Assembly (NCBI GenBank): GCA_021781315.1
Contig: JAJXXB010000071.1
Location: forward strand, 1 to 6,919
Direction of reading: 5' to 3'
Source of the DNA: Actinomycetes bacterium
GTDB taxonomy: Bacteria > Actinomycetota > Acidimicrobiia > Acidimicrobiales > RAAP-2
Length of the DNA stretch: 6,919 bases
The position numbers and the translations under genes are program-made. This document shows, piece by piece, positions 1 to 5,860 of this stretch. The notes below the pieces were generated by a model. That model did no database searches, was not told the origin of the DNA, and was given only the letters and a program-made list of their open reading frames with translations. The first letter of the stretch is position 1. The number at the start of each line of letters is the position of its first letter.

Positions 1-1
1 C

Positions 2-406
2 GACGACACCGGCCCCTACGCCGCCAACGCGAAGGCGGGCGTCACCGGCGGCGACAACCCCCTCGTGGCCAACGGCGTCCACGGCGAGTCGGGAGCGACC
101 AATCTCGGTCCGCGCTCCCAGACGCTTTTCGCCAACACGAAGGCACTCGTCGCCTACTGGCACGCCCGCGGTGTCACGCCTACCCCCGACCTCGTCACGA
201 CCTCAGCGAGCGGGTACGACCCGGACATATCGCCCCTCGACGCTCTCGCCCAGATCCCCATGGTGGCCCGGGCCACCGGCATCTCGCCCCGCGCCCTGCG
301 CGCGCTGATCGCGCGCGAGACCGTGGACCCCCAGCTCGGCTTCCTCGGCAGTCAGTACATCAACGTGTTGGCACTCAACGAGGCGCTCGCCAAAATGGCG
401 CCATGA
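2..406 (+). CDS. kdpC: KdpC, potassium-transporting ATPase subunit C (5'-truncated by window edge)
   Basis: KdpC is the small, single-span membrane subunit of the KdpFABC high-affinity K+ pump; it sits at the outer face of the complex with KdpA and KdpB. The reading frame enters at the window edge and is open to TGA at 404-406, giving 134 visible residues of a family usually about 190-200 long. The N-terminal membrane helix is therefore outside the window. Visible family hallmarks are a GATNLGP stretch (the usual SGGSNLGP region), LVTTSASGYDPDISP, and a C-terminal LGFLG followed by INVLALNEAL. The part before GATNLGP looks longer than in compact KdpC proteins, but the missing N-terminus prevents a firm statement. 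kdpF/A/B should lie upstream. An in-frame GTG at 65 is internal, not the start, because conserved-looking sequence continues upstream of it. Confidence 0.93.
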   Translation, partial: DDTGPYAANAKAGVTGGDNPLVANGVHGESGATNLGPRSQTLFANTKALVAYWHARGVTPTPDLVTTSASGYDPDISPLDALAQIPMVARATGISPRALRALIARETVDPQLGFLGSQYINVLALNEALAKMAP

Positions 407-568
407 CGGCACTGGCGACCGGGTACCGCACGTCACTCGCCCTACCCACCGAGGCAACGTCACGGCCACCTCATGGACGTGACGAACGCACACGGTACTC
501 CCTCTCTGGTGTCCCTCGCCCTGGCGCCTCCGCGACACCACGTGCCTTCGAGCACCATCGCTCTCAGG

Positions 569-607
569 CTCGCCGACGTCGTCGCGCCTCTCGTGAACGT
601 CGGCGAG
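569..607. repeat. Perfect 11-bp inverted repeat upstream of kdpD
   Basis: The left arm CTCGCCGACGT (569-579) is the exact reverse complement of the right arm ACGTCGGCGAG (597-607), with a 17-base spacer. As RNA it could form a stable GC-rich hairpin. No run of T follows, so it does not look like a classical intrinsic terminator. An operator, a processing site or an attenuator are possible roles. It ends 91 bases before the kdpD start codon. The inverted repeat is seen directly; any function is inference. Confidence 0.55.
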
Positions 608-686
608 GCATCTCTCGCAACTCGCGCGAGCGAATGCTCATCCCCTGCTCGCTCCGAGGTGTGTCTCGGGCTCTCATGTCGCGCAC

Positions 687-691
687 AAGGG
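687..691 (+). promoter_or_regulatory. Ribosome binding site of kdpD
   Basis: AAGGG lies seven bases before the GTG at 699. This spacing, together with the family-typical N-terminus that follows, selects GTG 699 as the kdpD start. Confidence 0.65.
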
Positions 692-698
692 TCTCGCC

Positions 699-3194
699 GT
701 GAAGCGCGGAAGCCTGCGGGTCTACCTGGGCTCGGCCCCCGGCGTAGGCAAGACCTACCGCATGCTCGACGAGGGGTGGCGTCGGCGCGAACGCGGCACC
801 GACGTCGTCGTCGGTGTCGTCGAGACTCACGACCGCCCCCTCACCGCCGCGCAACTGCGCGACCTCGAAGTCGTTCCCCGCGCGGTGCGCGAGTATCGGG
901 GTACCCGCCTCGAGGAGATGGACCTCGAGGCCATTCTGGCGCGCCGACCTGCGGTCGTGCTCGTCGACGAACTCGCCCACACGAACGTTCCCGGCTCGAC
1001 CCACGAGAAGCGATGGCAGGACGTCGAGACGTTGCTCGACAGCGGTATTGACGTCATCACCACCGTCAATATCCAGCACCTCGAGTCGGTGAACGACGTC
1101 GTGCGCAAGATCACGGGCATCACTCAGAAGGAGACCATCCCCGACGCGATCGTTCGTCGCGCCGAGCAAGTCGAACTCGTCGACATCACGCCCGAGGCCC
1201 TGCGCCGGCGCATGGCCCACGGCAACATCTACGCCGCCGAGCAGGTCGACGCATCGCTGACGAACTACTTTCGCGTCGGCAACCTGAGCGCCTTGCGGGA
1301 GCTCGCCCTCCTCTGGCTAGCCGACCGCGTGGAGGACGCGTTGCAGCGCTACCTCGATGATCACGACATCGACGAGACCTGGGAGACGCGTGAGCGTCTC
1401 ATCGTAGGTGTCAGCGGAACCGCATCGGACGAGGCACTGCTGCGCCGCGCCGCGCGCGTCGCCTCGCGCACCGGCACCGAGCTCGTCGCCGTTCACGTCG
1501 TGGCCATGGATGACCCGCGCGGCGCGCGTGGCGACCTCGCGGCGGTGCGTCAACTCGTCACCGAGTTCGAGGGGCGATTCGAGGAGGTCGTGGGCGACGA
1601 CGTCGCCGCGAGCCTCGTCGCCTTCACCCGCTCCGAACGCGGTACCCAGATCGTCTTGGGCACGAGTCGACCCCGTTCTCGTTGGCGTCGCTCCGGGCGC
1701 ATCGTCGCCGGGGTCCTTCGTAACGCCCGCGACCTCGACGTGCACGTCATCGCACTCGACACCGCCGCGGGCGAGGCTCCCGTGCGCCCTCCACGTCAAC
1801 GCACGGGCACGACACTCGCGCGTGTGGCCGCGTCCCTCACGCTGGGTGCGGGAGCCCTCGCGTTGGCCACATGGGTCATGACCCTCTCGCACGGACGAGT
1901 GTCGCTGTCGACGGTGTCGCTCGGCTTCTTGGTGGTCGTCGTGACCACCACCGTCGCCGGAGGACTGATCGCCGGCGTCGTCTCGGCGCTCGCGGCGGCC
2001 GGGCTCGAGAACTACTACTTCGTCGCACCGCGCCACACCCTCAACGTCGCGAGCCCCGATGACGTCGTGGCGCTCCTCGCGTTTCTCCTCTTCGCGATCG
2101 GCGCGAGTGTCGGGGTCAGTCAACTCACTCGTCGATCCAACGAGGCGGAGCGTTCACGTGCCGAGGCTCAGGTTCTGGCCAACGCCGCCGGCGCGATCGC
2201 CTCGTCGCTGGAGGACGTGCGACCCCTGCTCGAGTCACTGCGCGCAATCTTCGCTGCCTCGGCCGTCTCCATCGCGACGCGCCACGACGGTGCGTGGTCC
2301 AGCGCGGTCAGCGTGGGCGACTCGACTGACCTGACGTCACGCGAGATCTTCGCGATCGATGATGACCATCACCTCGTCGTCGAGGGTGCCACTCTTGCGC
2401 CACCCGACCAGGAACTCATCGGAGCGTTCGCGCGTCGCATCTCGGCGGGGCTGCGAGCCCAGGTGGTGGCCTATGACGCCACGGAGCTCGAGAGGCTCGC
2501 CCAGGCCGAGGCCCGACGACACGCCCTCTGGCAGACGCTGTCTCGAGATCTGCGCGAACCCCTCGACGCCCTCGACGCCGCGACCGCCAACCTCGCCAGC
2601 TCCGATGACCTCGCCACTGGCGACGTGCACCACGCCACAGCTCTCATCGCCGCCGAGGTCCACCGGCTCGGCCGACTACTCACGAACATCCTCGACGCGG
2701 GACGTCTCGACGCCGGTGACCTCGTCGCGCGCATCGAACCCACCACCCTCGCACACCTCGTCGCCGAAGCGTCCGCGCGCATCGACACCCATGCCCACCC
2801 GCTCGACGTCACGATCCCCGACGATCTACCCGCACTGCACACCGACGTCGAACTGGCGACTCGCGTGATCGCGAACGTGCTGAGCAACGCCTGTCGCTTC
2901 AGCCCCCGCGACGCGACGGTCCACGTGCGCGCGGGCTTGGTCGACCACGCCGTCGAAGTTCTCATCATCGACCGTGGACCCGGCATCAGCGCCGCCACCC
3001 GCGAGGCCATCCTCGACCCCGCGAACTACCTCAGTGACGCCCAGCTCGCGGCCGGGCTCAATCTGTCGGTAGCGGTGGGCCTGCTGCGCCTGCTCGGTGG
3101 CGCGATCGAACTCGACGACGCCCCCGGGGGCGGACTCGCAGCCATCATCGACTTGCCGATCTCTCCCACGCGCGCCGCGCCCGCTCGGGGCTAG
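699..3194 (+). CDS. kdpD: KdpD potassium/turgor sensor with a degenerate histidine-kinase core (probable pseudokinase)
   Basis: KdpD is the membrane sensor that normally phosphorylates or dephosphorylates KdpE to control kdpFABC. The protein has 831 residues (E. coli KdpD 894). The N-terminal KdpD domain has Walker A GSAPGVGKT (11-19) and the VDELAHTN motif (89-96). A universal-stress-protein domain spans about 233-354. Four membrane helices lie at roughly 373-394, 401-421, 423-444 and 455-476, followed by a GAF-like linker (about 485-595). A HisKA-like region (about 604-670) and a HATPase-like domain (about 700-820) complete it. In the H-box the phospho-acceptor His is replaced: SRDLREPL has R616 (codon CGA, 2544-2546) where the family has SHDLRTPL, and E620 where Thr/Asn belongs. 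The N-box (N726, N730) and G1 box (D758-R-G-P-G) are retained. The F-box is reduced to LDPA and the G2 box reads AAGLNL (784-789) instead of G-x-GLGL. The GTG start has an AAGGG site. No kdpE follows. Identity as KdpD is firm; loss of kinase activity is inference. Confidence 0.95.
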   Translation: MKRGSLRVYLGSAPGVGKTYRMLDEGWRRRERGTDVVVGVVETHDRPLTAAQLRDLEVVPRAVREYRGTRLEEMDLEAILARRPAVVLVDELAHTNVPGSTHEKRWQDVETLLDSGIDVITTVNIQHLESVNDVVRKITGITQKETIPDAIVRRAEQVELVDITPEALRRRMAHGNIYAAEQVDASLTNYFRVGNLSALRELALLWLADRVEDALQRYLDDHDIDETWETRERLIVGVSGTASDEALLRRAARVASRTGTELVAVHVVAMDDPRGARGDLAAVRQLVTEFEGRFEEVVGDDVAASLVAFTRSERGTQIVLGTSRPRSRWRRSGRIVAGVLRNARDLDVHVIALDTAAGEAPVRPPRQRTGTTLARVAASLTLGAGALALATWVMTLSHGRVSLSTVSLGFLVVVVTTTVAGGLIAGVVSALAAAGLENYYFVAPRHTLNVASPDDVVALLAFLLFAIGASVGVSQLTRRSNEAERSRAEAQVLANAAGAIASSLEDVRPLLESLRAIFAASAVSIATRHDGAWSSAVSVGDSTDLTSREIFAIDDDHHLVVEGATLAPPDQELIGAFARRISAGLRAQVVAYDATELERLAQAEARRHALWQTLSRDLREPLDALDAATANLASSDDLATGDVHHATALIAAEVHRLGRLLTNILDAGRLDAGDLVARIEPTTLAHLVAEASARIDTHAHPLDVTIPDDLPALHTDVELATRVIANVLSNACRFSPRDATVHVRAGLVDHAVEVLIIDRGPGISAATREAILDPANYLSDAQLAAGLNLSVAVGLLRLLGGAIELDDAPGGGLAAIIDLPISPTRAAPARG
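3191..3194. other. Shared CTAG stop codons of convergent genes
   Basis: TAG of kdpD (3192-3194, + strand) and TAG of the P450 gene (complement of 3191-3193) overlap within the palindrome CTAG. No bases are left between the genes for a dedicated terminator, so each transcript must end inside, and antisense to, the opposing gene. This is seen directly; the transcriptional consequence is inferred. Confidence 0.95.
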
Positions 3195-4396
3195 GCGACG
3201 CGAATGGGCAGGTTGCGCGGACCGCGCACCTGGCCCGGCGCCCAGGTGACGGCGTCGGGATCGGCGAGGCTAAAGCGGGGGTAGCGCTTGATGAACTCCT
3301 CAATCGCCACGCGCATCTCCAGGCGCGCGAGGTTCGACCCCGCGCAGCGGTGGATGCCCAGGCCAAAGGCCAAGTGGCGATTCTCGCGACGATCGATGAT
3401 GAACTCGTCGGCCCTCTCAAAGACCGCCGGATCGCGATTGGCCGCCGGAAAGCCCAGCAGGATCCAGTCGTCCTGCTTCATCGGGCACCCCAGGTAGTCC
3501 ATGTCCTCCTTCACGAGGCGCGCCATGGTGACGGGCGCGTAGAAGCGCAGGAACTCCTCAATGGCAAAGGGCATGAGGTCGGGCTCACTGACCAGGCGCG
3601 CGAGGTCCTCGGGGTGACTCGCGAGGTGCCAGAGCGAGGCGCCCAGCGCCGACCACGTGGTGTCGATGCCCGCGACGAGCACGAGGACCATGGTGCCAAA
3701 GACGTGCTCGACGGCGAGCTTCTCGCCGAGGATCTCCGCGTTGAGCAGATACGTCGTGAGGTCGTCGCGAGGGTTCTGCTGGTGATCTTCGATCTGGGCG
3801 GTGAAGTAGGCCTCGACGGGTGCGAACTGCTCGATGCGCTCTTCGATCGGCAGGTCGATCCCCTCGAGGACGATGTGGACGAACTCGCGAAAGAGGTCCT
3901 CGTCGGCCTCGGGGAAGCCGAGCATGCGCTTGATCACCGCGGGCGGGATGAACTGCGCGTAGTCGTTGCCGCCGTTGATGACCTCCTGGCCGGCGACGCG
4001 ATCGAGCAGCGAGCCGCAGAGCTCGCGGATCATGGGCTCGAGCGCGTTGACGGGACCCGGCGCGAAGGCCGGCAGGATCAGGCGACGCGCGATCTGGTGA
4101 AAGGGCGGGTCCGACGTGATCGGCGGAGCCACGCCGATGGGTGCGGGCAGCGCGTCTTCCATCGGCCGTCCGTTGCCCAGCACGACCGTGCGACTCGTGA
4201 AGTGCTCGGTGTCGTTGGCGATCGTCGCCACCCCCGCGTGCGTGGCGGGAAACCACCCGCCGCCGTAGCGCTCGGTGTGCGCGACCGGGCAGCGCGAGCG
4301 CAGGTCGTCCCAGATGGGGTACGGGTCCTTCACCCAGCGCGGGTCCGTGTGGTCCCAGTCGGTGGCAAAATCCTCCACGGGCGGCTTGATCGTCAT
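3191..4396 (-). CDS. Cytochrome P450 (bacterial class I type)
   Basis: A complete 401-residue soluble P450, a normal bacterial length, with no signal peptide or membrane anchor. It is a haem-thiolate monooxygenase that would use electrons from a ferredoxin to hydroxylate an organic substrate. Visible landmarks are: C-helix HxxxR (H100, R104), expected to contact haem propionates; the I-helix oxygen-activation motif AGIDTT (242-247) with the acid-alcohol pair D245/T246; K-helix ExxR (E281-R284); and the haem loop FGLGIHRCAG (344-353) with thiolate ligand C351. The C-terminus has the usual RNLPIRV strand. The ATG at 4394-4396 overlaps the ferredoxin stop as ATGA, implying translational coupling, so this start is well supported. 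The ferredoxin is its likely electron donor; no ferredoxin reductase is present in the window. I cannot assign a CYP family or substrate from sequence alone. Fatty acid, sterol/terpenoid or xenobiotic oxidation are all possible. Confidence 0.97.
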   Translation of the reverse strand: MTIKPPVEDFATDWDHTDPRWVKDPYPIWDDLRSRCPVAHTERYGGGWFPATHAGVATIANDTEHFTSRTVVLGNGRPMEDALPAPIGVAPPITSDPPFHQIARRLILPAFAPGPVNALEPMIRELCGSLLDRVAGQEVINGGNDYAQFIPPAVIKRMLGFPEADEDLFREFVHIVLEGIDLPIEERIEQFAPVEAYFTAQIEDHQQNPRDDLTTYLLNAEILGEKLAVEHVFGTMVLVLVAGIDTTWSALGASLWHLASHPEDLARLVSEPDLMPFAIEEFLRFYAPVTMARLVKEDMDYLGCPMKQDDWILLGFPAANRDPAVFERADEFIIDRRENRHLAFGLGIHRCAGSNLARLEMRVAIEEFIKRYPRFSLADPDAVTWAPGQVRGPRNLPIRVA

Positions 4397-4590
4397 GACT
4401 CTCCGATCGCGATGGCGTGCTCGGGGCAGTTGGCCTCGGCGAGGCGCGCGAGCTCGAGGGAGGCCCCCTCGACGTGGCCGTCACCCTGAACGAATCCGTT
4501 GCCGAGATCATCGAAGCCAAAGAGATCCGGCGCGAGCGAGAAACACCGTCCGTGGCCCTGGCAACGCTCGGCGTCTATTGAAACCTTCAC
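4393..4590 (-). CDS. Small [3Fe-4S]-type ferredoxin, P450 redox partner
   Basis: A 65-residue ferredoxin starting at GTG (4588-4590), with a strong AAGGAGG site just upstream. Cluster-binding motif: C10-x2-H13-x2-C16, then C55-P56. The second cysteine of the usual CxxCxxC is a histidine. In actinobacterial ferredoxins of this class the cluster is typically [3Fe-4S] and the fourth-ligand position is commonly not Cys; the cluster type here is inferred from that. The protein is acidic, which fits docking to the basic proximal face of P450s. The stop codon overlaps the P450 start (ATGA), so the two are almost certainly co-translated and function together. It lies 52 bases after serB on the same strand. 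A longer frame reaching 4761 exists, but the extension overlaps serB, lacks ferredoxin character and ignores the good ribosome binding site. Confidence 0.95.
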   Translation of the reverse strand: MKVSIDAERCQGHGRCFSLAPDLFGFDDLGNGFVQGDGHVEGASLELARLAEANCPEHAIAIGES

Positions 4591-4594
4591 GACC

Positions 4595-4601
4595 CCTCCT
4601 T
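4595..4601 (-). promoter_or_regulatory. Ribosome binding site of the ferredoxin gene
   Basis: The minus strand reads AAGGAGG four bases before GTG 4590. It is near-perfect, and the spacing is slightly short. It decides the short ferredoxin start against longer in-frame alternatives. Confidence 0.8.
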
Positions 4602-4642
4602 CGTGTTGAGCGCAGATTACTACCGGGTAAGCCCGCGGCGCA

Positions 4643-5821
4643 TCACGCCGTCTCGATCTCCTCGCGACTGATCCCGAGGAAGTAGAGCACGGCGTCGAGG
4701 TAGGGCACCGAGAGCGCGGCGTCGGCGTGCTCGCGCACGACCGCCTTGGCGTTAAAGGCAATTCCCAGGCCCGCCACGGAGATCATGTCGATGTCGTTGG
4801 CCCCGTCTCCCACCGCGACGGTCTGCTCGAGGGGCACGCCGACCTCGGCCGCGAAGCGCTCGAGCGCCGCGGCCTTGCCCGCGCGATCGACGATCTCGCC
4901 CACCAGGCGACCGGTGAGAACGCCGTCGCGGATCTCCAGTCGGTTGGCGGCGAGGTGGGGCACCCCGAGCGCGGCGAGCAGGGGCTCAAGGACCTCGACG
5001 AAGCCGCCCGAGACGACCGCCGCCACGTAGCCCAGTCGACTGAGCGTGCGCAGCAGCGTGCGCGCGCCCGGCGTGAGACGCAGCTTCGCTCGCACGTCGT
5101 CGAGCACGCTCGCCGGCAGCCCCTCCAAGAGAGCGACGCGCGCGCGTAGCGACGCCGCGAAGTCAAGTTCGCCGGCCATGGCCGACGCGGTGATGGCCGA
5201 GACCTCCTCGTCGCGCCCGCACGCCGCGGCCAAGAGGTCAATCACCTCGTCACGCAACAGCGTCGAGTCGGCGTCCATCACGACGAGGTGCTTCGCACGC
5301 CGGTGCAATCCGGCGCGCTGAATCGCGAGGTCCAGGCCGACCGTCGCCGCGGCGTTGGTGAGGCCCACGCGCAGCTCGTCGTGGTCGGGTCCGCGCACCA
5401 CCAACTCGTAACAGTCCACCGGGAAGGCCGCGAGGTGCACGATGCGCTCACAGGTCGCCTGCGCGCGAGCGATCGCCGAGAAGACCATCGAGAGTTGACT
5501 CGCGACGATCCGTGGGGCGAGCAGGGTGACGAGGAGGCGGCGCCCCTCACCGGACTCGACCTCGACCACCGGCTCGACGCTCACGGTGATGCCCTCACCC
5601 GTGAGGTGGCGCGCGGCCAGGGCCGCCTCGATCTCGCCGACCCCGCAGGCGCCCTCGACGGCGACCTCCGCGCAGAGCACCAGCGAGCCGCGGATCGTGA
5701 TCTGGGCCACGTCGCGCAAGGTCGCGCCGGTGCCTTCGAGCGAGGACAGCGCCGCGAAGAGCTCCGCGCCGACCCCCACGCGGTCCAGGCCGCTCACCGT
5801 CACGAGGTACGTCGAAGTCAT
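4643..5821 (-). CDS. serB: Phosphoserine phosphatase SerB with N-terminal ACT-type regulatory region
   Basis: SerB hydrolyses O-phospho-L-serine to L-serine and phosphate, the last step of serine synthesis, in the cytoplasm. The protein is 392 residues. An ACT-like regulatory region covers about 1-170 (TYLVTVSGLDRVGVGAEL at the start, a second unit near 95-165), as in the long actinobacterial SerB type. The HAD phosphatase domain follows. Its motif I is DADST with nucleophile D183 and acid/base D185; motif II is SGGF (271-274); the motif III lysine is probably K316; motif IV is GDGANDIDM (338-346). All catalytic residues are present, so it should be active. ACT regions often bind amino acids such as serine, suggesting feedback control. 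The ATG has GAGGGG immediately before it, too close for a normal ribosome binding site, so translation may be coupled to the exporter gene ending 39 bases upstream. The next gene, after 52 bases, is the ferredoxin. Confidence 0.96.
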   Translation of the reverse strand: MTSTYLVTVSGLDRVGVGAELFAALSSLEGTGATLRDVAQITIRGSLVLCAEVAVEGACGVGEIEAALAARHLTGEGITVSVEPVVEVESGEGRRLLVTLLAPRIVASQLSMVFSAIARAQATCERIVHLAAFPVDCYELVVRGPDHDELRVGLTNAAATVGLDLAIQRAGLHRRAKHLVVMDADSTLLRDEVIDLLAAACGRDEEVSAITASAMAGELDFAASLRARVALLEGLPASVLDDVRAKLRLTPGARTLLRTLSRLGYVAAVVSGGFVEVLEPLLAALGVPHLAANRLEIRDGVLTGRLVGEIVDRAGKAAALERFAAEVGVPLEQTVAVGDGANDIDMISVAGLGIAFNAKAVVREHADAALSVPYLDAVLYFLGISREEIETA

Positions 5822-5860
5822 CCCCTCAGCGTAGACAGTCGCGCGATCGAGCTCCGGGCC

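Larger units (their letters stand above)
407..698 (+). other. kdpC-kdpD intergenic gap, no convincing gene
   Basis: These 292 bases separate kdpC from kdpD; in many bacteria the two genes abut or overlap. One + frame is open across the whole gap (403-702). Its product is Arg/Ser-rich, resembles no family I know, and roughly a third of its codons end in A or T, unlike the strongly G/C-ending codons of kdpC and kdpD. The kdpC frame also stays open past its stop but shows no Kdp-like sequence. I see no clear -35/-10 promoter pair and no U-tract terminator. The main structure is an inverted repeat at 569-607 followed by the palindrome CTCGCGCGAG at 621-630. The gap could be an untranslated leader or processing region within a kdp transcript, or it could carry a separate kdpD promoter. 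Confidence 0.6.

Noticed and set aside
569..607. Intrinsic terminator after kdpC
   Set aside because: The hairpin is strong but is not followed by a T-run and sits more than 160 bases after the kdpC stop.
564..1220. Long minus-strand open frame opposite the gap and the start of kdpD
   Set aside because: It lies antisense to the well-supported KdpD N-terminal domain; its sequence is compositional, with no recognisable domain. GC-rich genes commonly leave such open antisense frames.
3350..4489. 379-codon plus-strand open frame across the P450 and ferredoxin region
   Set aside because: It is antisense to a P450 with all its diagnostic motifs. The product is rich in Arg/Asp/Gly with no family resemblance.
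3585..4520. Minus-strand frame in an alternative phase inside the P450 gene
   Set aside because: It is Arg/His/Pro-rich out-of-phase translation of the P450 and ferredoxin genes.
4621..4635. Small hairpin or palindrome between serB and the ferredoxin gene (TACCGGGTA, CGGG/CCCG arms)
   Set aside because: The arms are only four bases and there is no T-run on the transcribed strand; expected by chance in GC-rich DNA.
4393..4761. 122-residue version of the ferredoxin
   Set aside because: The extra N-terminus overlaps serB, is out-of-phase serB sequence in character, and bypasses the AAGGAGG-GTG start.
4643..5821. Possible loss of a catalytic residue in SerB motif I (DADST rather than DMDST/DVDST)
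   Set aside because: The second position of DxDST is variable in the HAD family; both aspartates, Ser and Thr are present.
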